Assembly (NCBI GenBank): GCA_023376005.1
Contig: CM042152.1
Location: 90,621,948-90,685,947, forward strand
Direction: 5' to 3'
Source: Doryteuthis pealeii
Taxonomy: Eukaryota > Mollusca > Cephalopoda > Myopsida > Loliginidae
Length of the DNA stretch: 64,000 nt
Each line of letters opens with the position of its first letter. Positions within the stretch are counted from its first letter, which is position 1. The notes beneath the pieces were generated by a model. The model searched no databases and was not told the DNA's origin. It was given only the letters and a program-made list of their open reading frames with translations. Positions 9,828 to 19,713 of this stretch are shown here, in pieces. Made by a program: the position numbers and the translations under genes.

Positions 9828-10700
9828 TCAATGCCTCTTCAAATGAGTAATATTTTGTAAGAAGGAAAGACAAACATAGTGGGAAGGACTAGGACCAACT
9901 CTTAGCTTAAAAAATAAATTTTATAAATTCATTATTAAAAAAAAAGTCATCTATGATGAGATGACTTGTAAATGGATCAGAGTGTAGTATCTGCGCTCTT
10001 GATCTAGAATCAAAGGGTCACTCCCCCAATTACCTTTAGGATCAAAGAATAGTACCTGCACACTTGGCATAGAATCAAAATGTGTCTCTATTCTTCTCTC
10101 TTTAGGATTAGAGTGTAGTATCTGCGCTCTTGGACAAAAATCAGAAGGTCACTCTCAGTTCCTTTCTGTTTGTATTTAATCTATTATATCCATATGCAGG
10201 TTCATTTCTCTTCTTCAGCTTCTTTTCTTTAAATAATTTCATCTCCCCCTTCGTAATTGTTTGATCCATTTTTTTTGTTTTTGTGTTCATTAATTCTTCA
10301 CTTCTCTCTTCACTGTTTCTATTTTTTTTCTTTATTATTAAAACAAATGTCATCTATAATGAAATAGATCAGAGCGTAGTATCTGTGCTCTTGGTCTAGA
10401 ATCAAAGGATCATTCTCCCAATTACTTTTCTTTAGGATCAAAGTGTACTACCTGCACACTTGGTATAGTATCTAAATGTGATTTTCTATTCTTCTCTCTT
10501 TAGGATCAGAGTGTAGTATCTGCGCTCTTGGCCAAAAATCAGAAGGTCACTCCCAATTCCTTTCTGTTTGTATTTAATCCATTATTTCAATGCCTCTTCA
10601 AATGAGTAATAATTTTGTAAGAAGGAAATACAGACATAGTGGGAAGGACTAGGACCAACTCTTAGCTTAAAAAACTAAATTTTATAAATCAATGATTTCA
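9828..10700. repeat. Direct duplication, two units
   Basis: Block 'CAATGCCTCTTCAAATGAGT... TAGCTTAAAA' occurs at 9829-9925 and 10587-10680. Block 'GATCAGAGTGTAGTATCTGC... TCACTCCC' occurs at about 9945-10190 and 10345-10580. Within each, a ~70-130 bp motif (GTAGTATCTGCGCTCTTGG / GTACCTGCACACTTGG) repeats three times. The 70-codon minus frame at 10141-10353 is not conserved and not called. Confidence 0.7.
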
Positions 10701-11014
10701 TTACCATAAATCAACTCTCAACGAGTCCATACAGTATCTCAAGTTACTGATTTTAAGTAAACACAGATTATAAATGTTAAAACAAAGACATTATAAAAGA
10801 GATCCATCATGGTAAAACTACCAATGTTTAGAAAAGGAAAAGAACAGTAGTAAGTGCTTTCCTTATTTAGGTGCCACAACAGTTTGCAGGCCTGAGCCAA
10901 CTTGTTTATTTTCACAAGCATATATGGAAGTAAGATGAGGAAATGAATCATACAGTATGTGGATAAAATTTAGAAAACAAACACAGGATGTTATGATGGA
11001 TGGAAAATTTATTG

Positions 11015-11065
11015 TCGATTCTCGAGTATTTCGGTTTTACAGTGGACACATTCTTCAGGACTAAG
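11015..11065 (-). ncRNA. Hammerhead-like motif, left arm, decayed
   Basis: Minus strand: CUGAAGA (11058-11052, N7 = A is allowed), a long poorly paired stem II region, GAAA (11032-11029), a near-palindromic AUACUCGAGAAU as stem III, then GACA, which pairs with the UGUC... equivalent UAGUC before the core over three bases. Stem II is the weak point. Confidence 0.35.
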
Positions 11066-11184
11066 GATTTGTATGGATAGAAGATGAAGGATGTTTTGTA
11101 TGCATTGAAATAGAAACATTTTTCGATTTCATTTTTCTATTTCAATGTATACAAACCATCCTTCATTTTCTATCCATACAAATC

Positions 11185-11240
11185 CTTAGTCCTGAAGAAG
11201 GTGTCCACTGTAAAACCGAAATACTTGAGTATCAACAATA
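11185..11240 (+). ncRNA. Hammerhead-like motif, right arm, decayed
   Basis: CUGAAGA (11192-11198), a weak stem II ending in ACC, GAAA (11218-11221), near-palindromic stem III AUACUUGAGUAU (11221-11232). Stem I pairing is mostly lost compared with the left arm. Confidence 0.35.
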
Positions 11241-11302
11241 AATTTTCCACCCATCATAACATCCTGTGTTTGTTTTCTAAATTTTCTCCACAAGCATATA
11301 TG

Positions 11303-12115
11303 TATTTAATCAATACTACCACCAAGGGCAGGATGTGACACAAGGTCAGTTTGTTACGCACTGGACCTGTCAAAGAACACAAACACTTCTATTTAGGAAA
11401 ATGTAAGATGAGATGTTTATTCCCTCGGTTGTGTTCAGCTGAGAGTCGTTGGTAGGGTTACGCAAACGTGGAGCCTTCGCGAGTTCTTTTCAAGTGATTT
11501 CGAACCTGATCGTTGTCCCTCTAATATATCTCTTTATTGTAATATGACCCCCAGTGTCACGCCTCTTTGTTCGTGACACATACGCAGTTTTTCTGTAGAC
11601 ACACCTCTTCACCCACGCAGGCTGTTTTCATTGGCTATGGGCTACGCCTACAGATTTCTGCACCAAAATCATGTCAAATGTTCACCTGCATTTCCAGGTG
11701 CAAAAGGTCAGGTCAGGGCCACATCCTGTTTTTGTTTCCAGGCTACACCTGACCCCCATGCACTTCCTATTCAGCCTGGTCCTTAGGTGCACTGATCAGA
11801 CAATATATTACAAGTTTTTAAGTAGAGTACATCTGGTTTGAAGTCAGAGTATTCTATCGTTTCCTCGGTCTTTCTCTTAGGTGTCACATTTTAGTTAGAA
11901 AAAAACCTGAGCTATCCCGTATTTCTCTCTTTTCTTCTACATTTTCCCTTTCTCCTGCTTTCCTTTCTCTTCCCTCGTTTTTTCCTTCTTTTCACTTCCT
12001 GACTGACTGACGCCTGTTCACTGAATGAATTCACCTCTGGCAGGGTAAGCAGGTGTCTTTTATGTCCAGTCACTCACCCACAATGCATCTGTATTATCCT
12101 ATAAGAATTCACCTT
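11303..12115. other. Stretch without a recognisable gene
   Basis: Begins with a SINE-A 3' end fragment (GGCAGGATGTGACACAAGGTCA near 11328). 11380-11780 has higher GC than its surroundings but no long frame; it could be an old LTR or UTR. 11930-12000 is pyrimidine-rich. Confidence 0.4.
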
Positions 12116-12402
12116 ATGGAGGCACAGGATCTAATGGTTAGAGTCGTAGGAAACGTCGTCAACGCGTGTTCAATTCCTGGATGAAGCTGATGGCATTTCA
12201 CATGGCGCTAATACCCTTGGGAAAGGTATGAATCCAATTCTTCCTCCAGCTATGGGTAAATAGCAGGGCAGACTGGAATCTTTAACCATGGATAGGTAAC
12301 CAGTCTAGGAGACGGAAAACTCTGAATTCAAACCTGTAACACTATGCTTAAGAAATTGACCTTGTGTCACATCTTGCTTGTGTAGAGGGGTTGGTAAATA
12401 TA
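12116..12402 (+). repeat. SINE family A, copy in plus orientation
   Basis: Shows the family layout well: A-box-like ATCTAATGGTTAGAGTC near 12131, B-box-like GTTCAATTCC near 12170, body with GCTATGGGTAAATAG, 3' block with TTGACCTTGTGTCACATC and GAGGGGTTGGTAAATATATA. The two pol III boxes and spacing mark it as tRNA-derived. Confidence 0.85.
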
Positions 12403-12616
12403 TATAAGAAGACACCTTTCCTCCCCTCCAGCTTCTTCATACTCTCAAAGTAGACTAGTGACCACTACCCGACCACACGTTTCCACTCATCCTGCAAACG
12501 AGAAATGTTTGTGTCCACTTTGCTCCATGAGGAAAGTCTCCCCTCTCACTACACAATTTTCCTTCTCTTAGACTGCTTGTTGTACCAAATATAAAGTTCA
12601 ACGGCATAAAAGTCAT

Positions 12617-13186
12617 GGCTTGGTTTGGTTTGTTTTACGGCATATCAACCTCAGTGGGTCATTTAATGCCGATAATGTTTTGAAATGAATTAATGCTTAA
12701 TGGATACACGATTTTTTTTTATAAACACATTTTTCTATTTAACCCATAGATGGGACCCTAACAGGTACTACCACTCCGGGTCAGAGTGGACCAGGGAGCA
12801 ATGGTGATTAAGGGGTAATCCACATTCCCCAAACCTCCAAAACTGGAACCTCACCATCAGATAGAGTTTAACGTCATTTCCAGGACATGTAGACCCTCAG
12901 CCACTGCCTTCACCCATATGATAAAAAAGAGTTGGGGCTTGCCATAAAGGCAATAGGGTTAGGGCAATCATATAGGTGCTAGGGCTTGATGTGACCAGCC
13001 GATTGATCGGAGGGGGCCTCTCCAACCGCCCGTCTAGCCCAAGTAAGGGTCTAAGTGGAGTGTTGCAGGTCATGGACTGCTCATCCACCAAGACTTCGTC
13101 CTTAAGCATCAGGGTCGCTACCCACAGCCAACAGGAGTCTTACCACTCTGCAGAGGTGCAGTCGGTGCATTCTAATGACAGGGCGG
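12617..13186 (-). repeat. C-element, minus copy (head-to-head with next)
   Basis: Nearly complete, with the tail read as GGTTTGGTTTG at the left and the CCCTGTC head at the right (13186). It faces the plus copy at 13626-14226 head to head across ~440 bp. Confidence 0.8.
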
Positions 13187-13625
13187 ATAAAAATCATAAT
13201 AGAACTATTTGAAACAACAGAGCCTAATAACATCATCAACTTCCTGAAAAAAAATCAATCTTCAATTAACGATTTAAGTCGATGGACCAAAACACTGACC
13301 ACAAATAGATACACACATGAACTCTTGGATAGTCAAACTCTCCGCAAAAATGCTGACTTCAGCAAATAACCGACCACTTACAACTGAATACCCAATTACC
13401 AATTGTATGAATAGAATAGAGTAATCTGCCCCTGTGTTTAGGCTGAACAGAGTGATCTGCCCTTGTCAGATAGAGTAAAACTATAGAAGTGGCCATTGAC
13501 AATGGGGATCTTGACACCTGAATACTACAGACCACATATTTCATACTTTATAACCAAGAGAATCATCACTTGGAAATACTATTCAAATCACTGCATAAGT
13601 AACAACCATATCACACAAAGAAGGC
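13187..13625. other. Spacer between two C-elements, no gene
   Basis: A short motif (GAGTAATCTGCCC / GAGTGATCTGCCC) is doubled near 13419 and 13449. Nothing else recognised; the 60-codon frames here are unsupported. Confidence 0.45.
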
Positions 13626-14226
13626 CGCCCTGTCGGCTGGGGCGTTAGAATGCACCGACTGCACATGTGCAGAAGGTAAGGCTCCCCCAATGGGGCCACC
13701 TGTTGGCCGTGGGTAGCGACCCGTGATGCTTAAGGATAGAGCCCAGGTGGATGAGCAGTTTATGACATGCAATACTCCACTTTGGCCCTATCTTGGGCTA
13801 GACGGGCGGTCGGAGAGGCCCCCTCCGATCAATCGGCTGGTCACGTCAAGCCCTAGCACCTATATGATTTTCCCAACCCTATTGCCCTTATGGCAAACCC
13901 CCAACACTTTTTATCATATGGGTGCTAGAAGGCGGTGGCTGCGGGTCTACATGTCCTGGGAATGACGTTAAACTCTATCTGATGGTGAGGTTCCAGTTCT
14001 GGAGGTTTGGGGAATGTGGAGCACCCCTTCATCACCATTGCTCCCTGGTCCACTCTGACCCGGAGTGGTAGTACCTGTTAGGGTCCCATCTATGGGTTAA
14101 ATAGAAAAATGTATTTATAAAAAAATTGTATTATCCATTAAGAATTGATTTATTTCAAAACTTTATCGGCATTAAATGACCCACTGAGGTTGATACGCCG
14201 TAAAACAAAACAAACCAAACCAAATA
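13626..14226 (+). repeat. C-element, plus copy
   Basis: Very close to copy 1 at 514-1131 along its whole length, including the CGGCATTAAATGACCCACTG block and AAACC tail. This closeness suggests relatively recent activity. Confidence 0.85.
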
Positions 14227-14235
14227 CAAAGAAGG

Positions 14236-14703
14236 AATGAAACAAAAATATCTCAGAATTTTTTAGATGAGGCTTTATAATTAGTATTATTTGTTTTATT
14301 CGGACTATTGTCCTCATCTTCATTGTTATCTGTACAATGTTTCGGCCAATGTGCACTCCGGCCTTCTTCAGGAATTTCTTGTCGGACTCAGGAACTTTCC
14401 CAGGCTCAGGAACCTTCTTTTTGGACTCGGGAACCTTCTTTTCGAACTCGGAAACGTTCTTGCCATAATTGGGAACCATCTTGTCATAATCGGGAGACGT
14501 CACGGAACTTTGAATCCTTTATTCAGTCCACGGGGATATCCTGTTCTCATTCTGCTAACCATAGCTGGGGTAAAGGTATTAAGTTGTGTTAATTATTATT
14601 CTATGTTACTACTGCCCCTGACCAGGATTGAACCTGCAGTCTAGAGATAACTATCACTTAAAACTGTCTTAAGTTAACTCCTTTATCCACTAGGCTATGA
14701 GTC
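14236..14703 (-). repeat. SINE family D, copy 1, with 21 bp internal repeats
   Basis: On the minus strand: tRNA-like head with A-box-like TAGCCTAGTGGATAAAGG (14695-14678) and B-box-like GGTTCAATCC (near 14625), then five to six units of 21 bp (one of 18 bp) between about 14490 and 14375 encoding a K/E/P heptad, then a conserved CTGAAGAAGGCCGG ... GGCCGAAAC block, and a tail with AATGAAGATGAGGACAATAG. The ATG opening the small frame in other copies is GTG here. Confidence 0.75.
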
Positions 14704-14735
14704 CAAATAATCCAAAAATACTAAAACAAAAATAT

Positions 14736-14930
14736 CTTCAGCATAAGATAACCCAACTGCAAGGGTAAAAATTCCAGTCTACCTTACTATTTACCTATAG
14801 CTGAGGGTAGAAATAAGGGATGCATACCTTTCCCAAGGGTTTAAGTGCAAAGTGAAATACAAAGGGTCATGCCCACGATTTGAGTAATTCTCATAATGAT
14901 AACCATTACAATACAAGCTCCTCTAACAAG
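14736..14930 (-). repeat. SINE family A, partial
   Basis: Contains the TTACTATTTACCTATAGCTG, ATACCTTTCCCAAGGGT and GTGAAATACAAAGGGTC body blocks and a decayed tRNA-like end near 14900. 3' block lost. Confidence 0.6.
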
Positions 14931-15862
14931 AATGTATTAAAAACATTAAGACAAAAACAAAGCTGTTAGTGTGATCGGAATAACTTATCTCTAGTTTTAT
15001 TTTGAGGGGGATAATCTTTACACTGTTTGATTTTCTTTATAACTATTATAGATGATATACCCTATAGACTAATGGAATGCGCCAACGGTTACTATAAGTA
15101 ACAGGGACAATTATGGCTTGAGAGTAAGCCAATGCGAGTCAGCTCATAACTCTATTGTCGGACATATTTCCCACTTCTCTGTACTGTAATTGTCTACTCT
15201 TTTGTTAATACATTTTCCTGCATTTGTTACCCGTCGTTTTGTTCTTATTTGACCCCTTAAAACCCCACGACAATAACAGCCAAATGTAAGGCATAAATAA
15301 TCTACAATGTGAGAAGAATAATCATTTGTAACATGGCTACTTTTTGTTCCGCTATATTTATCAAGCCATTTTTTTAGGTATGCCTAGGTGGGAGCTGAAA
15401 CAGTAGTTTGCAGCAGGATAGCTATCATAGAAATGTCTTGCTGCTGAAGTCTATTCTTACCCAACCACTTTGCTATAGCAGGATGTGACACAAGGTAAAA
15501 TTTAAAGCAAAATGATATGTCCCGGGATGTAGTAGAAGTAGCAGAGTGGTGGGGCCACGGTAACAGATTGGTACAATCAAGCAGGTAAGTAATAGTACTG
15601 GTGCGACGTTGTAGTCATTGCACCTCTACATTGCTCTGTATTTATGGCTGACACCAACCAATCATATTACTGTGATGGGGGACCCAGGTGTATATATATT
15701 CATTACATCACAAAATAAAACTGTCCTGAAGAGTTTTTACTTCTAGACTGGTTGCCTAAATTATCCATTCTACCCTAATATTTACCCATAGCTGGGGGAA
15801 GAAAGGGTGGAAGCATGCTTTTCCCAAGGACATGAGCACAAAGTGAAACATAAAGGGGCTCA
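14931..15862. other. Mixed repeats, no gene
   Basis: 14945-15020 and 15340-15440 are paralogous to 17395-17460 and 17805-17880, which flank the LTR at 17487-17798. The 15050-15290 interval looks LTR-like in composition but clear ends were not found. SINE-A fragments lie at 15470-15500 and 15735-15860. Confidence 0.45.
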
Positions 15863-16352
15863 TGTCGTATACCCTTTACTTCTTTACTTACTTCTATTCT
15901 TCTATTCTTCTTCTGATATGTTAAGTTCTTCTAGGACTCTTCTAGCGTCTGGACTTCGTCTTGGGAACTTCATGTCTGGTCTTTCATTGGGGATTTCTCT
16001 TTATCAGAAGCCCTGTGTCATTGGTAGTTTTTAGATAATAACACAAGACTTCGATTTACTTAGATCACATTTTATTTCGAAATCCCCACCAGACTGCCTG
16101 CGCAGATTGGGTCGGAGTGTGTATAACACGACTCACCACCATCGTGGTTTCTCGCCGACTGACTAAAATCTATTTCTAATCTAAACCGGAAGAGGGTCTT
16201 CTCCACCGATTCTCCCGGTATCCACCGGAAGGTTAGGACTGAGGTCAAGCCTTGTCACTTATCCTTCAAGGCCGTGGGCTGCAACTTATAACAGCCATTT
16301 TGATTTCTACACTATTGCACATAAATATTAGGTATCTAATAATTATGTAACA
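15863..16352 (-). mobile_element. Solo LTR, family G copy 2
   Basis: Matches 9353-9823 over its whole length, in the same orientation, from minus-strand TGTTACATAATTATT (16352) to ATACGACA (15863). It interrupts a SINE-A body (left flank GTGAAACATAAAGGGGCTCA). A target-site duplication is not evident, so one edge may be damaged. Confidence 0.7.
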
Positions 16353-16499
16353 CATTTTTTCAGTGTATATAGATAAACATTTATACACTAGTCCGAATAA
16401 TCCGAAATATCTACACTCATCTAAAAAATTCAGAGAAATAATTTCATTGTCATCTTTTGAAATAAACCCCAAATTTGCATGAAACATTTTTTATATATA

Positions 16500-16792
16500 T
16501 TTACCAACCCCTCTGCATGAGTAGGATGTGACACAAGGTCAATTTCTTAAACAGAGTTTAACAGTTTTGAAATCAGAGTTTTCCTTCTTCTAAACATGTT
16601 GCCTAACTAAGGTTAAATAGCCCAGTCTACTCTACTATTTAGCCATAGCTGGAGGAAAAACTGTTGGATTCATACCTTTCCCAAGGATATTAGCGCTATG
16701 TAAAATGTAAACAGCCTCGTCCAGGATTTGAACTCAGGTTGATGAGTCCATTTCCTGTGACTCTAACCATTACACTACGTGTCTCCAACATT
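16500..16792 (-). repeat. SINE family A, nearly complete
   Basis: Minus-strand SINE: tRNA-like head at the right (A-box-like TGTAATGGTTAGAGTC around 16780-16765, B-box-like GAGTTCAAATCC near 16735), body, and 3' block ending GCAGAGGGGTTGGTAAATATA at the left. Confidence 0.85.
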
Positions 16793-17105
16793 TTTTTTAA
16801 AGTGAAAAAGACTTCAAGTTTGTTAGTAATGGATTTTTAGAATTCTGAGGTTGAGATTTATGAACCATATTGTGTGTATGTATACACACATACATGTAAC
16901 TACTCGGGTTTCACAAAAAGGATTTTCAGGATAATTCTGATTTCAGAATTATCCTTAAGATCCTTTCAGTGAATCCTGGATAGTTAACTCCGTTCCATAA
17001 ACCAGCTCTCTAGTATATATTGAGCACTTTCCAATATTTATTACCTCAACTCATTCAGTTATGTTTTTCTTTTTCCAGAAGTCAAAATTGTGACTGGTGT
17101 ATGTG

Positions 17106-17148
<43 letters not shown>

Positions 17149-17486
17149 TATATACAATTAGCATATATATTTAAAAAACCCTGAAAAAACTGGAGGCATT
17201 CCACATCAACTGCATCCAATGCATACTGGGCATAAAGTGGTGGCACAAAATCCCTCACTTAACGTGAAAAAGAATGTTGAGTTTGTTAGTAATGGATTAT
17301 GTAATAATTATGTAACACTCATCCAGAATTTGGACTCAATGTTGCTGACTCCATTTTAATTGTTAAGCACCTTCAACAATAATAATAATTTAGGCAACAA
17401 CAAAACTGTCACTGTGATGGAAATAAATTAACATTTGTGTTATTTTTTGGGGGGGTGAGAAACTTAACATCACTTGTGTTGGTTAC
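16793..17486. other. No gene; (TA)n and a small inverted repeat
   Basis: TA tract at 17107-17155. An imperfect inverted repeat AGGATTTTCAGGATAATTCTG/CAGAATTATCCTTAAGATCCT lies near 16919-16966. 17395-17486 matches 14945-15010 (shared repeat). Confidence 0.5.
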
Positions 17487-17798
17487 TGTTGTAAAGGGAA
17501 GTAACCGGATAATCCCTCACGTATGCAAATGAGTACGTAAAAAAGAACAACACGAAGATAAGCTCAGTGTGATGTGAGGTGATCTCCACCCCCGAAGGTT
17601 GTTTTCATATTATCGGAGGTAAACCCACGTGCTACAACTCTTCAGAAGATAAGTAATCTTTACCAATCCTCTTTTACGCTAGGAGACTTTTTACCTCGCC
17701 GGCCGAGAGCGATTTTTGTTATTTGTATTCATTGTAATAATAAACTATTATTACAACCACTCACAATCTTCTCATTAATGTATTTCTAATACATAACA
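17487..17798 (+). mobile_element. Solo LTR, 312 bp
   Basis: Starts TGTTGTAAAG and ends ATACATAACA (TG...CA with TGTT/AACA). Flanks are GTTAC (17482-17486) and GCTAC (17799-17803), a probable 5 bp target-site duplication with one mutation. AATAAA at about 17739-17744 gives the orientation. The related repeat near 15000-15400 lacks this sequence. Confidence 0.65.
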
Positions 17799-18279
17799 GC
17801 TACACATTTTTGGAGTTTTTTTATGGCATATGTAAATGAAACAGTAGTTTGCAGCTGGATATGCGTTGCTACTGAAAACTTGTCAGGCTTAACCCTTTCG
17901 CAACCAGATTAGATTAAATTTGTTTAGCAATAATTCATTTAAAAATATCTTTGTGCTGCTAGTCTTTTACAGATAAGCTTTTTGCTGTTAGCGTTTTACT
18001 GAGAAGCTCCATCTTTAATCCTTTCACTGCCAAATTTGTTTGGGGGTGATTAAGTTTTGGATATGCAGATATGCTCGGGGTACAATGTTTTAAAGGTTAA
18101 AATAAATGCAAACTTTAACTAGAACACCTGTGTCTCAGTGGAAGTGAAAGAGTTAATATACAGTCAAATCATCAATATCTTATCATTATGATGTCTGACT
18201 ATGACTGAAACTACAGGGTGTCCACAAAGTCTGGGTACATAAAGATTTTACTATTGTATTTATTGATGTTATTTTTCCA
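17799..18279. other. No gene; single mariner-like end
   Basis: Two copies of a 'CTTTTTGCTGTTAGCG / CTTTGTGCTGCTAGTC' motif near 17950-18000. At 18214 the motif TACAGGGTGTCCACAAAGTC resembles a mariner-type terminal sequence, but no matching opposite end was found. Confidence 0.4.
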
Positions 18280-18421
18280 AGAAGAGGGGCCTCTGATTGC
18301 CCATCTAGCCTAAGTAAGGGCCAAAGTAGAGTGTTGTAAGTCATGGGCTGCTCAGCCACCAGGATTCCATCCTTAAGCCTCATGGGTTGCCATTCATGGC
18401 CAACAGGTGGACCATTAGGGG
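18280..18421 (-). repeat. C-element fragment
   Basis: 5' portion only, diverged (blocks for CTTTGGCCCTTACTTAGGC and ATGGCCAACAGGTGG). Confidence 0.65.
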
Positions 18422-18510
18422 AGGGGTACCTCAGTCGGTAGAGCATTCGGCTAGAAGCCACAAGGTTCCTAGTTCGATACCGGTCCCCGCATTTCTTGAA
18501 GAACAGGAAC
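18422..18510 (+). repeat. SINE family B, tRNA-like head only
   Basis: A-box-like TACCTCAGTCGGTAGAGC and B-box-like GGTTCCTAGTTCGATACC; the sequence leaves the family after the head. No cloverleaf with a proper acceptor stem was seen, so it is not called a tRNA gene. Confidence 0.65.
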
Positions 18511-18611
18511 AAAAGAGAAAATTTGGAGGGGCTGAATTGTCATGTGACTAACAGACACGTGACTTTAAAGTACGAAAGACATGATCTCTGGTGATAAGGC
18601 CTCAAGAGCCG

Positions 18612-18875
18612 AGGGCCAGGTTAGCTCAGTCGGTAGAGCGTTTAGCTAGAAACCACAAGGTTCCTAGTTCAATACCCGCCCTCGCCAACTCAGTGCATGA
18701 GTAGCACAGGGATCTGTGTGGTAAAGTAAGGAGCTGATGGTAGGTGTGGCGCTCCACCTCAGATGCTAAAACAATCTCCTTGGTCTAGCGCTATTGAAAA
18801 GAGGATAGACTCCCTCGCTGACTGGCTGATACCGACTTTAGGCCGCCCCGACGACTTTACTTTTTTTACTTACCT
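18612..18875 (+). repeat. SINE family B, full-length
   Basis: A-box-like TTAGCTCAGTCGGTAGAGCG (18623-18642) closely resembles the D arm of a lysine-type tRNA. B-box-like GGTTCCTAGTTCAATACCC follows. The body includes AGCACAGGGATCTGTG, GAGCTGATGGTAGGTGTGG and GCGCTCCACCTCAGA, ending GACGACTTTACTTTTTT, a pol III terminator-like T run. Expected to be transcribed by RNA polymerase III and mobilised by a LINE. Confidence 0.85.
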
Positions 18876-18984
18876 TTCTGCAGAAGTGCAGTTCCAGCTG
18901 ACAGGGTGCCTTGTGGTGATGGAGATCATGATTTTGGGGAGATGATAGAAAGATGACACTAGTTCATTTGCTGACTTCTATACA

Positions 18985-19104
18985 AGACATGCTAAAGGCA
19001 CCACTTGTAGTTTAATGGTTAGCAAACTAGATTCGCAGACTATTGTAAAGTAGTTCAATTATTGCTGGTCACCTCATACTTCTGGCCTTGAGCTATATCT
19101 AATC
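18985..19104 (+). repeat. tRNA-like SINE piece beside the satellite
   Basis: TAGTTTAATGGTTAGCAAAC (A-box-like) and GTAGTTCAATTATTG (B-box-like) are followed by CACCTCATACTTCTGGCCTTG, which is the core of the 109 bp satellite unit that starts at 19714. The satellite may derive from this SINE. Confidence 0.55.
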
Positions 19105-19712
19105 TCATCATCATCATGTCACGGGAGGTCCTCTGTGCAGCATCCAGAGTCTTCGCATAGTTGGTCAATGTAGGTCCTTAGCGGGCGTCCTACGTTAGCA
19201 TGTCCATGTGTTGGCTTCCACAGGAGAACGTCGCTTATGAACTCATCCCCGCTTCTCCAGCAGTGTCCTGCATGTCTAGTCCGTCTCATCCGGATGGTTT
19301 GAGAGATGGGGGGCAGGTGACCATATAGTTGCTTCTTTGTGGGGTGCTGCTTCCATGACTTGTTCAGGACTACTCACAGCATTCTTGTGCAGGTACCATC
19401 TAGCTTACTCTCGAGGCGCTTTGTCAGGGTCCAGGTGGTGCAGCCATACAGCAGCACTGATATAACCACAGCCTGGAAGAATTGTTGCTTCAGCTTGTCA
19501 GTGAGATCAGATTTCCATATTACTGATAGTCTGTTTGTGGCTGCCCAATGTCTTTCCTATTCGTGTATTAACATCGCTTTCTGTAGATGAGATATTACTA
19601 CCTAGGTAAGTGAACTGTTCTACTGCCTTAAGAGGCTTACCGTCAAGTGTGGAGATGTCTCCTTTCTTTTTGAAGCATATGAACTCTGTTTTCTCGGAGT
19701 TCACATTGAGGC
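19105..19712 (-). pseudogene. RTE-like LINE, 3' part of reverse transcriptase
   Basis: Minus-strand reading shows the post-catalytic part of an RTE-type reverse transcriptase: GLNVNSEKTEFICF, KKGDISTLDGKPL, EQFTYLGSNISS, then decayed blocks for FFQA-VVISVLLYG-TTW and the C-terminal CGRPANTWTHHRASVGRP-like region. The same blocks occur more intact at 59378-60115. The catalytic FADD-type core lies upstream and is missing (5' truncation). Its 3' tail is an ATG/TGA short repeat (19096-19110). It lies between a lone satellite-like piece (19060-19104) and the main array, so it apparently inserted into the array or its founder. Confidence 0.85.
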
Positions 19713-19713
19713 C

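Larger units (their letters stand above)
10913..11302. mobile_element. Palindromic hammerhead-like element with 14 bp TSD
   Basis: A 362 bp element (10927-11288) made of two inverted arms of ~150 bp around a short centre near 11110-11130, flanked by the exact direct repeat CACAAGCATATATG (10913-10926 and 11289-11302). The left arm matches the element at 2799-2994. Each arm carries a hammerhead-like core pointing outward. Inverted terminal arrangement and variable TSD length are familiar from Penelope-like elements; class assignment is inferred. Confidence 0.65.

Noticed and set aside
14291..14644. 117- and 94-codon plus-strand frames in SINE-D
   Set aside because: Antisense of the heptad frame; their leucine- and serine-rich patterns are a by-product of the 21 bp repeat.
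18422..18510. Possible genuine tRNA gene
   Set aside because: Both pol III boxes are present, but I could not form a full cloverleaf with an acceptor stem, and the head is identical in type to SINE-B copies.
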